64,000 bases of DNA from Cynocephalus volans (GCF_027409185.1 NC_084470.1:36445001-36509000), one strand, 5' to 3'. Counted from the first letter of the stretch, positions 20,894 to 35,800 are shown. Numbers and translations are program-made. Notes: generated from the letters alone by a model not told the origin.

Positions 20894-23800
20894 GTAAGAG
20901 CCGGACTGAGGCGGGTGGGGGGGGGACAGCGCAGGGGCGCTCGGAACCCCTCAGGGCACTTCGGGGTCGACGGCCGGGGGTGTCCTCAGGGCCAGCGGGG
21001 CGGGCTGGCCTGCCGCGCGCTGCGTGTCTGCTTCGGGCTGCGTTCCCGTCGCCCCCCGGGCAGCCCCGCGCCCGCCCTCACGCCTCCCTGCAACGCTGCA
21101 GCGCGGCCCGGCGGCGCCGGCCTGGCCCCCCCTCACATGGCCGGGCCGCGCGAGCCACGTGCGCCCTGTGTTTACGTTCGGAGGCGCCCGGGCGCCGGTT
21201 GGCTGGGCGGGCGCGTGACGCGGCATTACATAATGCGCGCTGAGGCGGCAGCGGCGGGCGGGGACACGTGAGGCCGTTCGGCTCCCTGACCCACATTCCC
21301 CGGGGCCGCAGGGACACTTGGGGGCGGGTGCGCGCGCGCGTGTGCGCGCACGCCGGCTGGGAGCGCCACAGCCTCCCGGGAAGCCCTGCCCCTTTGGAAC
21401 CCTCCGGGGTGTGACGTGGCCGCGATTCCCTCCTCCCCCGCGGGGTTGCACGTTGCGGAGGAGGCTGCGCGTGCGCGCCCGCTGAGCCCCGCGGCCGGGC
21501 GGCCCCGGGACGGGCCCTGGTGACGCGGTGCACCCGCTGCCACCCGCAGGGCCGCGAGGTGACCCCGAAATGCGGATCCCGGGCCGGCAGAGGGACCGGT
21601 CCCTGGGGATGCTGGGGGCCGCAGACCTTGCAGGTCCTGAGGAAGAAGTGTGGGGCGAGGGCGCACCGCAGGCCGAAGGAGGTGCCCGGAGGAGGGCTTT
21701 TCCGACCGGAGACCCTGGGCGGAGCTCTGAGAGGCGGGGCTCCGGAACAGCGCCCCGCGCCCTGGACAGCCCCCGCCGTTGTGAGGATGTCGTCTCACTG
21801 CTTACAAAAAAAAAGGTTTTCTCTAGGGCATGACCTAACGTATACAGTCGCAGTCTTCAGAACAGCTCGGAAATTCCCTGGCATTGTACTGTAAACGGGT
21901 CACACCAGTAGCTAGGCGCTCATTTTACTTATAGTCAGGGTGATTCAGGTGATCATAGGTGACTGAGATCTTGAAGAATACTGATCATTCTTTGTTTAAA
22001 TTAATTTTTAAAAATCTGTGTGTCGCTGAAATTTCCTGAACCTGATCAAGAGAATTTGGCTTTATAAATCTTTCTCTTGTTACGTTGCCGCAGAACAATA
22101 CTGTGCTCCCTTCCCCCCTTTTGTCTGCCTCAAACAAATGATGTTTTTCATAGCTGAAGCAGGTGAGGATCCAGGAGCAGCCAGTTTTGTTTTTAATTTT
22201 TGAGTTATGTGCATCTCTAAGAATCATGCCTTGATAACAAATGTAAATTTTCAACCTGCAGTAAAAATAAAGTCATTTTCTAGTTGTTTTAATTACCTAT
22301 GGGCCTACTTAGCGTTTGAGGTACTAAAAAGAATTCGGTAACTGTCGTGGACTGAAACTTTACATGATAGGAATTTAGAGGTTATCAGCCTCAACCCCTT
22401 CTAACCTAGCCTTTAGCATGAACTCCTCCAGCTTTGTAACCTCATAAGGTGGGGTGGCTCAGGTGGATAAGAAGATTTTCTGTGTTTGAGCCTTCCTGGA
22501 ATATGATCACTGATTTTAATCTTGTCTACTGGAGCTATAAATTATAAAAATTCCTCTGCATGGCTGTTGACCAACCCTGTGCCCCCTTCAGGTCTTCCAT
22601 TTCCAGTTCTCATTCTTTAGTCCTCGTTCAGTGTTGTTTTTTCTGATCACTCACCCTCCTTGTTGCCTTTTGGGATGTAGCACCCAGAAGTGAACAGGCT
22701 CCTGTGGAAGTGGTTGGACAGTTACCAAGTTCCAAGTTGTCCTCTTTGTTTGGGACCCTGCTGCAAATGAATTCTTGGGCAGTCTAAGTAGCTTTTTTTC
22801 ACATATTGCCTTGCTGACTCATGGTAACCTCGCAGTCTTTTCATGTGAACAGTTTTGAAGCTAAATCATTGTGCAGATAATTGCTTAACCTCGAGTGTAG
22901 GAATTTGCAGTTATTTTTCTTAGATTTTCTCTTGTTCATTTGGCCTGGGGTTTTAGGCTGTCACAAGCTGGTACCCAGTATGTTAACAATTTCTGCCATT
23001 TGTCTGTTAGAGGGATCTTTGATAAGCGTTTCCTTTAACTTCCTTCAAGATGTAAACGTTGACTAGGGTGGGGCCAAATTCAGTGCTGTGTGGCACCCCT
23101 CTGGCCTTTCCCTGCAGGTTGATATTAGTTGATGTACATCCAGCTACCGATCATTTCATCTTACTGTCCTATAATGCATGACGCTCTGTCTTTACTGTCT
23201 CCGTGCCTAATAAAGATGTGAAATAGTGAAGTGGTAGGAGAAATTGACTCCATAAGTTCTTTTTGTGTATACTAAGTTCTTTAAAGTAAAAGGTAATTCA
23301 TTGCACACACTTCATAACCGTGGCTGTAATTCACATTTTAAAAATTGGAAAGCAGTCCCACACAGTCTATTCTTTTCTTTGCAAATCTGTATCTACTATG
23401 TTTTTCCAAACATGGGAAAAAAACCCAGCAGGAGATGTAAGAACAAAGAAATTTTCACTTAGAGAAACAGCAAGATAAGGAGAAGAATCAGAAGTGAAGT
23501 AGAAGTTGCTTGATTGTGCGGTTAATGGATTCAGAAGGTAGTGTGGAAATAACCTAGAGAGCAACCAGTGGGTCCATACGACACACTAAAGAATGAAGGA
23601 AAAAGAAGAAAGGGTAGGGAGAGTTAGTTTTGTTGAACTATTCCGATTGAACTTTTCAAGTATAATGATGGCAAAATAATAATCACTAGTATCTGTCGAG
23701 CACTTAACTATGCCAGGCCCTTTACATGTGTTCCTCACATTAATTCTGTGAAAGAAGGTGTTGTTGCCACCATCTTAAAGATGAGAGGCTAAGTAAATTG

Positions 23801-26800
23801 AAGTTCAATAACTTACCCAGGCAAGTGGTAGAGCCAGAATTTGAGTCTGCAAAGTCCACTTGGGGAGCACAGACTGTTAACTACTATTCTGTAATAAACT
23901 AGCCTACATAACATTTACATTTGAAGGTTTATGTGCAACTTGGTGGTCCTGTTGTCTTGGATGTGAATACTGTATGGGTCCGCTCAGTTTGCAGTGGTAT
24001 AGGGTCATAGCTGGTGGAAAAGGGCAGGCATCTGCAAAGCCTCTCAAATTCATCAACCCTTTCTTTCTAAATCTTGTTGCTAGTCAAGCTGACTTTTTTC
24101 CAGATACTCTATTACACCTTGGCCCCTCTTTTCCAGCAATTCACATGGAAACAAAAAACTGTGTATTTTACAAAATAAGATCTATTTTTGTCACCCCGTT
24201 TAAAAAATATAATCTATTAAACGATACAGCACTTACTATTTTACATATACCTCAAGACCCCGCTTACATACTGTCAACTTGGCTGTGTTTACTGCTCTTG
24301 ATCTCTGCTTTCTTTAAAGAGCTCATGTGTGATCCTCAGCAGTTCACAGTCATTTGTATGAAACATTGCTCACATTTCCCCAGTTGACCTATAAGGCTTT
24401 TTAGGGAAGGGACTGTGCTGTTTTCTGGAGCCCTGACACCCAGAGCACAATTGGAAGTTTAGTGTTTCAGTTAGATCTACTCTACCAACCTGTGAATAGG
24501 CATCATTAATAACCCACTTTTAAAATGAGAAAACTGAAGCTCCTTGGTGGTAAAACTGTTTTGTTCTAAGTCATCAGGCAAAGAAGTACAGTTATGAATT
24601 GAAGTCAAGCATACTTTTTAGGATGGGGGGGCAGTGGGAGTGGGAGGGTTTTGATGATGGACAAGCCTAGAAAAGGGGTAAGAAAACAAACCCTAATGTA
24701 TGCAGGAACAGTAGGTGCTTCCCAGCAGTACAAAATTGGATTTTGATTTCTGGCTTGTCTGAAATTGACCACTGGGTAAGTCCTAGCTTGGGAACCTGGC
24801 CCAAGTCCAGGGTCCTTTTTGACTAAAAATAGAGAAGACTCTGCCTCAGCTAATTTTAGTGCAAGGCGTCTAAGAATTACATTCTGCCTGTTTCTGGAGA
24901 TGTTAGGACTTGCTGGTTCCGGGATTTTACCTTTCTTGCTTTTTCTTCAAAAACTGTGTGCAAAACCACTTTGATAATTCCTTTTGTGAGCACCATTTCA
25001 TTTCAATCTTGTAGTAACTTGCAGATATTCCCTTTTTATATAAGATGGCTCCTGTGTATAGAAATTTAAAGTGACTTGCTTGTCCAGGTCTTCTCCGTAA
25101 GAAGTAGTAGTCTGTATTCTGGAATTGGACAGCTTTGACTTTCATCTCTGGCCCTGCCTCTTAGTAGCTGTGTTACTTACCCTCCCTGAGCTCTGAGTTC
25201 CTCATCTATAAATGGGTTAATGGGAGTTTTTTTTGGGGGGGGGGGCAGCTGTCTGGTTTGGGAATCCGAACCCATGAATTTGGGGTTATAAGGCTGCGCT
25301 CTAACCAACTGAGGTAACCAGCCAGCCCCAGGTTAATGGAAGTTAACTCACAGGGTTCTTATTAGAGTGAAATGTGATGTGAAATTGTGTCATTTTATTC
25401 TTGGCATCCAATTAGGTACTTGGTAACTTGTTTCACTTCCCTTTCTTTATTGGATTGAGGAACTACTACATATACTCCTTACCTTCTAGGAAATTAAAAC
25501 CTTTTTTTTTTTTTTGGCAGCTGGCTAGTGCAGAGAAACTAAAATTTAACCTATTTGGGTTGCTGATCATCAGGTTGGTAGGTAGGTTGGTGTCTGGTAG
25601 CAAGAGTAAATGCTAAGACAACTAAATCAGTTTGAAGGTCTTGCTAGGAGAATGCAGCTGCTTCTACTAGATGGGTCGTCTTCGATTTTATGGTGCCTGG
25701 CACAAATGCTTGAATTCACTAAAGATAGGAATTGGATCTTAACTGGATTTATGATAGCACAGTAGTTTTTCTTTGGTTTGATTTTTGGAGCTTTTTGCAA
25801 AGGAAGTTGTTTTTTTAGGTTATTAATTAATTACAATACAATACCTCCAATTGCCCAGTCAGTGCTTTTAACCAGTTCTGGATAGCTCTGATTTATAACA
25901 GTTTATTTCTAAGCTGAGGTAGTCAGAAGACTTTGTGCACATAAATGACTGACTCAAAATGCTAGCCCTAGGAAATTCTTACTTCCAAAGAAAAACATTG
26001 CTTTCTCATTTTTTATCCTCCTGAGAAGTTAGGTATGAATTTGTCACCTAAGCCTCTGCTTTGGAAAAGACAGTTATCTGTGAGACCTTCCTTTGGGAAT
26101 TTACTGAGGGCTAAGAATAATATTTGTATCCTATTCTGAGTGAAGACGCATTTGTGAAAAAAGTAGCAATTTGCTAACACCTGGAATTTCTGATGTGAAC
26201 CTCAGACCTCTAAAATTTTATAAAGACGGGTGGCTCGATTTTATAAAGACGGGTGGCTCGGTGGTTTTACTCATTAACATGACATTAGATAGGCTTCCAG
26301 GTTAAAATGGTTTCTCTTTGCATTCACAGGGTGTTAAAGATGTTCAGGTAGTTCTATCAATGAAAATATGAACCTTTGAAAACTAGTCCAATTTGTGTTT
26401 GAATTTACTGTAGCCATTTTTTGAGGGGGGGGTGGCGGGTCTGGGGATCTGAACTCTTGACTTTGGTGTTGTAAGACTGTGCTTTAACCAACTGAGCTAA
26501 CAGGCCAGCTCACTGTAGACATTTTAAAACTTCACTGTGCAAAGAATTGCCTGGGGAGCTTCTTAAAAATTTTTGCACGTTCCTGAGGGTGCCTTCTCTA
26601 GCCTGGCAGGGCCTTGGAAACATGTATTTTGAAAAAATACGAGGTAGTTTTGATGTATTTTACATAATTTCTCTGTGTGATGAAAATAAACTCAAAGTTG
26701 GGAAACTTTCTCCTTGAGTTTAGAGTCTTAGGAGCTTTTAGATTTTAAAATCAGTGGTAGATGAAAACTGCTCTTGATCACTTGTTTTCTGTTGAGCACA

Positions 26801-29800
26801 GATGAAGTAGTTGGCTTATGTCAGTGATCCTTGAATTTTAGTGTGCATCAGAATCACCAAGAGGGCTTATTAAAGTTCCTGAGAATTTGCATTTCTAACA
26901 CATTTCCAGGTGATGCTGATGCCCACGGTCAAAGGACCACACTTTGAGAATGGTTTGTAGTTAGGGACCACATTGCAGGAAGAATATTAATTGTAAAGCT
27001 CTGGTTTTACTCTGGGCAGGTGAGATGCATATGCTAAGAGAGCATGTGGGAAGTGGGTCTGAGGGTAGGAAGAGCAGGTTAACACCTCTTACCTCAGGAC
27101 TGATGCCAGGCATGTGCTTAATGAAATAATAGATGGAATTATCCATATTATTTATATTGTTTTTCTTTAAAAATGAGTGCATATAGTTGAACTTATGCAT
27201 ATTAAGTTTGCGTATGATGAGCAACATTGTGTGTCTCTTGGCATAGCAGGCACCTATTTTATCTTCTCTTCTTGGTTGTACTCAAACCACTTGAGAGTTG
27301 TGCTTGTGCTTTACTCTTCAGGGGTTTCCTAGTCTGGATATATAATTGGTGCTTAAATACATATTTGGTACCTAATTTCAACATGACAGGTTAAAAGGGA
27401 TTTAAATTTTCTCTGCCTGTTTTTTTCTTTGGAATTGTTTTGGCCTCAGCATTTTGCTGTGTGGTTTTTTTTGTTTGTTTTTTAAAAAATGACTGCTAAA
27501 GTATGGAACTTACCTTAAAAAAAAAAATTGGGCAGTCATTTCCCTAGAGCAGTGGAAGTTTTCATTTCAGAGTGAATGCTTAAGTTACACTTGTTACTTT
27601 GGAAAGGTACAAAATTCTCCACTTACTGCTCAGTATAGTCATTTCTAGATAGTTGTCAGAAATGTGATGTCTGTATTACTTGTGGCTTCCTAGTAATGTT
27701 TTATACTGCTTGGGATCTGTTTGTGTTATTAGACGTGGACTTCACAAAGGCAGAGAAGTAGGCCTTAAAAAATACTCGTATTTATGGCAGGCTTATTACC
27801 CGTAAAGCATGTACAGAGAATTAAGAGATGCTGTGCATCTAGGTGCTTATGGTTTAGTTGAGAAATAGATGGAAACAGGCAAACAATAGCTTTAAGTAAG
27901 AGTTTAGGACAGCGGTAAAAGAGATATTACTAACCTTTGTAGGTGATACACACTGAAAAAGCCAATAAATGTTGATGATGGAGAGAAGAAGAAAAGAGAC
28001 TAAAGTAGACCTTGGCAGAGAAGATGAGAATTAGAAAAAAAAAATAGAGAAAATTACTTGTTTGGCTGGGATTTGGAAAAATAATGTATTTGGCCATGAG
28101 GTTACTCTTGCAACATTTTATCTCTGAGAGAAGAATTTTAAAATTATACCCTGAGAATAATTTTAGAGCCTATTTCTTAACCTGGAAGGTTTACAGTCTT
28201 TAAGAGGTCAAGTCCAGTTTTCAGAGGGGCTGTGGATGTTATATTGATGTAGCTGTGAATGGTGTTTTTAGAGTGGCCCTGTGGAGAAGGAATTAGCTTC
28301 AGCCTTACTGTTAGTCATTCTGTTATAGCATGCATTCTTCCTTCCAGCCTCCTTAGCATTTCCTATGAATAGCGAGTCAGAAGAATAAGTAGTGAGTCTG
28401 GATTCCTTAAGAACTGTTTAGAGATGAGTGCGCCTGCAAGTCCAGTGGCAGAATGGGGTGGAGAAGGGAGAGTTTGGAACTGGGAATCGGTGGATAGTCA
28501 TAGAAGTCTTCAGGGAGTATCAAAACAAAGGTTTGGGGAGCAACAGCTTATGAAAGGTTCCCCATTTTGAGATAAGTTACTTACCTGGAGTTCCAAATGT
28601 TACATCTGTTCTTGATTAACTTGTGCTTTAGCCAAGTACCAGGGGGAGGCAAATAAAGTCATTGCTTCTAGGATTGTGTCAGATAAAGGTATAATGGAAG
28701 AGGCAAAGAGGACCAGAACCAGATTTCTTTACAGCCAAAACAACTTTATCTACTGTAAGCTACAAAGTCACTCAGAAATGTTTTTGAGTCCGTTTAGGAA
28801 AAGATTAGAAAATGAAAAGCTTTAGTTTTGGGTCTTTGTGTGCTCAGAATAACCAAACTTAGTGATAGCCTTTTAAAATTAGTGGGAGTTATACATGCTT
28901 TGAACTTTGTGGAAGCAGGAAGAAGAATAGGAAATAAGTTACTTTTTACTTTTGGTATAAGCAAATGTTTTATATCAGTAGCCTGTTTCTAAAGTTAGTG
29001 ACTTTACTGTTCAGATTTGCAAAAATAAAAAAAATACACTATCTTTTATCTAATTATTTTATTTCCTCCCTGTTTTCTAGGAGGCGTGATTGCTTATATC
29101 AGTTCTTCGAGCTCAGCCTCTAGCCCTGCCTCTTGTCACAGTGAGGGTTCTGAGAATAGTTTCCAGTCCTCCTCCTCTTCTGTTCCATCTTCTCCAAATA
29201 GCTCTAATTCTGATGCCAATGGTAACCTCAAGAATGGTGATCTCTCCAATATTGAAGGCATCCTGAAAAATGATCGAATAGATTGTTCTATGAAAACAAG
29301 CAAATCGAGTGCACCTGGGATGACAAAGAATCATGGTGGTGTGACAAGTAAGTTACTTTAGTTTTTTAAAGGTTGCTGCCATGAATTGCAGAAAGACTTA
29401 TTTTATTTTTTCATAAGGGGGACTATTATGTTTCTGGGTATAATTTTCACTCTCTTCTGGGTAATCATATTCCTAAGTTATAGCTTAGGGATTGTCATAA
29501 TTGATTCTTGCCTTAGAGCAAGATATGTGGTTATGTACTCTGCCTGACCATGTTCCCTCAAGGGTACCCCCTTTTACCTCAGTTTCACAGTTGTCTTTCT
29601 TCTGGATTCCATAACTGAATCTTGTGTCTGGAACAGAGTACTTGTTTGTTGAGGGAAGCTGTTTATTTTCATGAAGTTGGAGTTGGGATTGAGATAACCA
29701 AATGAGTAATAGGATTTGGATTCCTGAGTGAGTGGAAGTTACAAAGACTGGTATAGGGGATGGATAAGAAGGAATGAGACCTATCTGCCTACGGTAGGTG

Positions 29801-32800
29801 AGTTGAACTAGTACAGCTACCAGTGGAGACATTACTTATTGATGACTTCTCTTCCTTAATTCTTAATTCTTATTTAGGAGAATTATTTTCTTAATTCAGG
29901 TTGCATATCTGGTGTAAATTAATTCCAAATTTACAGAATTTTAATGTATGTTTAAAATCATCAGGAAAGGAAAAAAACCAGCTTTCTGAGTATTTTAAAC
30001 AGTCCCATAAACTGTGTTTAAAAGAAAGCTATAATTTCCTTTGATTTAATTTGGCATACAATTTTTTTCTTTTACATTGTAAAAGTAGATATGTATCCTT
30101 TTAAAACATTTACAAGTTAAATGAAATAAAGTGTTCAGTTGGAAAGAAAACATACAGTGAAGATATTTCTTCCAGTTTTTCACTTCATGTCTGTTTGTGT
30201 ACTAGAATTTAGTGGCATGGTTCTACTGTGTAAAGTCTGTGGGGATGTGGCATCAGGATTCCACTATGGAGTTCATGCTTGCGAAGGCTGTAAGGTAAAG
30301 CATGCTTTTGTTTCTTTAAGCTACTGATTCTGGGATGAAAGAAATAGGGGTTAGTTTTGCTAATTTCCACAACTGATAGTCTGGGAGGGAGAGAAGTCAG
30401 CTGCTCCTCTTAAGTTTTAAGCATTTTATGTAGTGTATTAACATAATTTGTTTGGAGTATTCTTAATTCAATGAAAGTATGTTATTTTTTTTTAAAGATT
30501 TTTATCAAAATAAATTTGCTATCTCAGTTAAACATACCTATGGTGTGAAACCAGATGCACCAAGTGGTCATTCATTAATAAGTCAGGCACAGTTGTGGAT
30601 GGAGAAACAGCAAGGAACAAGGCACTACTACTGCCTTGTTGGAACTTTAAACAAAGTTTAAACCAAACTTTGAATTAGATCTCATCAGATACTTTGACAT
30701 GCTGACATACTGGAAGCTGGGAATAATTCCTAGGAATTTGAGAAAATGTGATATTACTAAGAAATAATGCAAAGTGAGTGAAATAACCTTGAATATAAAT
30801 TGAGCACTTGGGAAAACTACATTTTATTTGTAAGTAGTTGACTACTTCCTAATTGTTGCTGTTAGAGTGTTGGTCAGCTAATTCTAAGTGACGTAAGTGT
30901 CTACCTTCCTACTTACATTCAGGGAATCTCTCCTTCTCTCTCACTCTTCTTTAAAATCTGGCACAATCCTTTCTCCTGAGTGTCAAAAACTAGCATAGTG
31001 AAGACACTTGTTCATGCTGTTTTCTGACTTGAGTCCTGAAGCAGGAATCCAATTTGGCAGGATATGATGGGTGAATAAGATAATGAATATACATGTTGAA
31101 AGAGGAAATATTTTCTATGGTGGCTGTGAATGAGTTTGGTAGCTTTTAATGGCTGGGTCACTTCACAAACTAGTTGGTATTTTTTATAAATGTAGCACTT
31201 TTCCAGTGTTTAAAAAATTCTCTCTCTCTCTCTCTATATATTTTTTTAACAAAAATGTGAAATAATTGTGGGGCAGGCATTATTCTTACTTTATAGCTAG
31301 AAAATAAATACACAAACCGAATGAGGCAGGCTGTGTATTCTTGATAATTACACGTCTGTACAATTCCCTTTAAAAAATGTGTCTAGCTCAGCTCTTGTAG
31401 TGTTCAAGTCAAGTGTATATAGTATTACAGTAGTAAAATACAAAAATGTTGTATCCCACAACTAAATATAGACTCATGAAATATATGGTTAGTTATGATA
31501 TTCAAGAAAAATGTGGTTTAAAATAATCTTGGCAATTGTGTTCTTGAGTTTTCTGTTCTCCCTGGAACCATTAACTTGGAGATCTTTGAAGACCTATTAC
31601 AGAACATGTATTTAAATTGGGTAGTAAAAACAGCTGTAGTGGACATCTAGCTGGGAACTGTCTTTCCTTGGATCATTAGTTGGTCTGTGGGTTTGTGGTA
31701 TAACACTTACCTGCTGCTGACGTATAGCCAGGGAGATCTGGCATGTATAAATATCCTTGCCGTTGTTAGCAGGTAATGATCCAGGAAAGACCAAGCTTTA
31801 CTAATGTAATCCAGAGTTCTAATGAGAAAATTATAGCTATCAAACACATTTCTCTGTCAGTTTTTTAAGAATCGGTCGTTCATATTTCAAGAGTTTTGGA
31901 GTTTGTATATGATTAAAAGTATGAGATGACAAATGTAGCTGCAGGCAGGGTTTGGTAACAGGGTAAAGTGTAGTACAAGGAATGCTTTGGGAAAGCACAA
32001 AGAATCTTTAAAGGGAAGAAGAATTTTGTTTGGCTAGTAGTTATAGGTGCTTATCAGTACCAGTAAGAATCCAATTAAATTCTGTTTTTCAATATTATAT
32101 TTCCCTCTGTCCTAAGCCAAAATTATTTCCCAGCTAGCTAGTCATATACTAAATAGTTAGGTGTGGGGGCAGTGCTTATACGGAGTTCATCCGGCTGTCT
32201 TTAAATGGATGGGTAAGTCTTCCTTTGTTCTTAGGGTTTCTTTCGGAGAAGTATTCAGCAAAACATCCAGTACAAGAAATGCCTGAAGAATGAAAACTGC
32301 TCTATAATGAGAATGAATAGGAACAGATGTCAGCAATGTCGTTTCAAAAAGTGTCTATCTGTTGGAATGTCAAGAGATGGTATGTTCCCAGTTTAAAGAG
32401 TGTTCTTCTTAAAGTGTATGGAGCTTGGCTTTTATTCCTCAGCATAAACCAGAGCTATAAGCCAGTTACCAATGTTCCTCTGATGCTTAGGATGAAGCAC
32501 GTTTCAGAAAACACATTTTGATGCCGTGTAGTACACCAGATTCATTAAAATCAAATTTTAGCATCATCATCCTAGAGACAGCTTTTGGCTCAACTTTTGT
32601 GTGGCTTCTTGTAAAAAGACCCATTTTTTTTCTGTACATTTTGAATACTTTTTTTTTTCCCCCCTAAAAAAATACTTAGTTGTTTTTTGATACAGGGATC
32701 TTTGGCTCTTTCTTCTGGATTTCTTAGCATTACTGAGGAATCCATTTCTTATATGACTTACTTCTCTCACTTTCTTAGCCATGAGATCATAATATGCTTT

Positions 32801-35800
32801 AGGGGCACAGATTCTGAACCTGTAAAAGGGAGATGCAAAACTGAAAGAAACGTTAGGGTCTGGAATGGAGGTGGTTGCTCAATTCTGGCATGATGCATTC
32901 CCATGGAAAATAAAAGTTGTGGTAATTTATGGGACTATTAGTATTATCTGTGGGACATCACTGGAAGATTTGACTCTTCTTTGTGCTTAGGGAAATAATT
33001 TCAGGATAGTCTCTTTCCGTTTTAAGTAACATAACAGAGGGGTATGAAGTTTCTAGAGGGATTAGTCTAATAGGGTTAATTAAGAATTGCTAAGAATGAA
33101 CTTTATACTTATCTAGGGAAGGGTCATTTAAGCAATCCCTTAGGTTACTCTAACTCTAATATGTTACTGATACAGAAATAGAATATTGCAATAAGGAGTT
33201 TCTTGAATAACAGATTTTTAGCAGTTGATGTTTTATTTTTCAATTGCCTGAAATTTTTTTATAACACTAGAAATATTACTGCTATAAAAGTAGTGGATGG
33301 ATATTGTGATTGCCCCAAAAGATTAAAACTGGCAGTCATTTGTGAGGAAGGAGTGGAGGTAAAGTATGAGACACGGTAAAATTGTTTGTCTTTGGTAGTG
33401 ATAATGTCAGAGGCTACAATTAGATTAGTAAGGTTTTCTTGCTGGGTGGGTATATTGAATTTTTATTATCTCTGTATAAGTATTAGACTAGAAAGAAGCT
33501 TTTCTTTCCCTCAGGGATAGGAATATTGGAGATAGACACCTTCTAAGACTAGTCTCTAAAAGAATGGAGGATGACTGATCTTATTTTTATTTACTTTATT
33601 GATTTTAATTAAAATCCAGCAAGTTTATTTTTTAGTAACTGCACTTCTATTGATTGTGGTATTTTTTTAAAGAAGATTTTCTTTTTTTAAGAAGCCAGAA
33701 AAGAAGACAGCAGATGATTTAGTAATTAGGTCTTAAGAGTAAGGTTACAAAAATGAATTGGCAAGGGTCAGATGTTCAAGAAGTGATCATACCTACTAGG
33801 TTCCATTTACGTTAATGGATGTGTGTGCCTGAATCCCGGGTGCCTTCTTGAGAACAGAGCCCTTAGCCTTATTAATAAAGGGTGTGTAGTAATGCTGGTA
33901 TGCTTCAAACTGGGTTTTAGCAGTTAATTTCATATTTCTTTCTTAGATTTTGTTTATAAAATACCATTCTGCTTAAAAAGTTAAGGAGAGAGGTCTTCTC
34001 CTTAACTATATTTTGGGAGAAAATTTTCCAATTTTCTCCCACCATCTCACTTCCTTTTGTGCATCAAGATCAGCAAGTTTAGAAAAATTTGGGCCTGGGG
34101 TCGGCCCGTGGCTCACTTGGGAGAGTGCGGTGCTGATAACACCAAGGCCATGGGTTCAGATCCTGTATAGGGATGGCTGGTTAGCTCACTGGCTGAGTGT
34201 GGTGCTGACAACACCAAGCCAAGGGTTAAGATCCCCTTACCGGTCATCTTCTTAAAAAGAAAGAAAAATTTGGGCCAGAGATATATAGACATTTTTTACT
34301 TGTATGACTAGAGGCTGTAGCTGTCAGAGATAATTTTGTGTTATTCTTTTGTACAAACAGGTCTTACTTAGAATATAGATGTTAAATATCTTTTTCTTCA
34401 ATAGCTGTTCGGTTTGGTCGTATCCCTAAGCGTGAAAAACAGAGGATGTTAATTGAAATGCAAAGTGCGATGAAGACCATGATGAACAGCCAGTTCAGTG
34501 GTCACTTGCAGAATGACACATTAGTAGAACATCATGAACAGACAGCCTTACCAGCCCAGGAACAGCTGCGACCCAAGCCCCAGCTGGAGCAAGAAAACAT
34601 CAAAAGCTCTCCTCCTCCCTCTTCTGATTTTGCAAAGGAAGAAGTGATTGGCATGGTGACTAGAGCCCACAAGGATACCTTCATGTATAATCAAGAGCAG
34701 CGAGAAAACTCAGCTGAGAGCATGCATCCTCAGAGAGGAGAACGGATTCCCAAGAACATGGAACAGTATAATTTAAATCATGACCATCGTGGCAGTGGGC
34801 TTAGCGGCCATTTTCCCTGTAGTGAGAACCAACAGCATCTCAATGGACAGTACAAAGGGAGGAACATAATGCATTACCCAAATGGGCATGCCATTTGTAT
34901 TGCAAATGGACATTGTATGAACTTCTCCAATGCTTATACTCAAAGAGTATGTGATAGAGTTCCAATAGATGGATTTTCTCAGAATGAGAGCAAGAATAGT
35001 TACCTGTGCAACACTGGAGGGAGAATGCATCTGGTATAGTGAAATCAATTTTTTGCTCACCTTGTGTTGAGGAAAGCTTTGAAAGTTTTCTTTTATTTGG
35101 GGATATGCCAACTTGGGAGGGGGTCAGTAAACCTAAGAGATTTATAGAATCAATTCTGTGCAGTATTTTAGATCAAATAATTTTAATAAATATTATTTGT
35201 TGAATGACCTAATTTCACACAGAGCTAGGTACAAGCATGTGATTTGATTGATACTGTGACTGGGATTAGGATTTTATGTAAAATATGATTCATGTAGAAT
35301 TGGTCCTTTAAGCATTCTGATTAATTAATACCTTATTAGGGATTTTCTCAAAGGGCTGATTTTAGCTTGCCATAGTCAGAAATTCTTTGATTTCTGTGGC
35401 AACAGGTTTTTTTTTTAGCCATTATAATGCAAAAGGGTCTTTGGATATATAGCATAGATGCTTTATTATTTGAGGATTTAGGAATATTTTGATTTAATAG
35501 GCTAGTTTTTAAGGATTTTCTCAGACTTTTACTATGAGATGAGTTAATGTTCATATCATTCAAGTTTTTTTTTTTTCACCAAATACAACATTCTACATGA
35601 AAGTACAATGTTCATATTCAGCCAAAATTTCATCAAAAACAGCAGTACTTTACCATTTCTGGTTTAAACCATGAGGTCTTTAGGTGTAGTGGTTGGTATT
35701 TTCTACCACCAGGTAATTCAAGTCTTTTTTCATTTTCAAAATATTTGACTCTACCCAATTTTCATGTTAGATTTTTTTTGTCCCTTGCAAGCATTTGAGT

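Larger units (their letters stand above)
20268..21790 (+). promoter_or_regulatory. NR1D2: CpG island and promoter of NR1D2
   Basis: Very GC- and CpG-rich block around the first exon with GC boxes (ggggcggggcgg near 20490, ggggcgggcgg near 20523) and no clear TATA box upstream of the start codon. The transcription start is not marked by a motif; I infer it lies roughly between 20500 and 20700. The island extends about 900 bp into intron 1 and holds the clock elements listed separately. Confidence 0.85.
20894..29080 (+). other. NR1D2: NR1D2 intron 1
   Basis: 8.2-kb phase-1 intron. The first 900 bp are CpG island. The rest holds MIR and MER5 relics, two clear monomer SINEs and a 23-bp tandem duplication, listed separately. 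No further exon seen. Confidence 0.9.

Noticed and set aside
20268..21798. Many ORFs of 100-197 codons in the CpG island
   Set aside because: High GC removes stop codons; only the 16-nt NR1D2 coding segment and possibly the short uORF are supported.
30139..30327. Alternative start ATG upstream in NR1D2 intron 2 giving a DBD-only frame
   Set aside because: The upstream part is intronic and the frame stops just past the exon 3 donor; the in-phase exon 2-3 junction explains the DBD.
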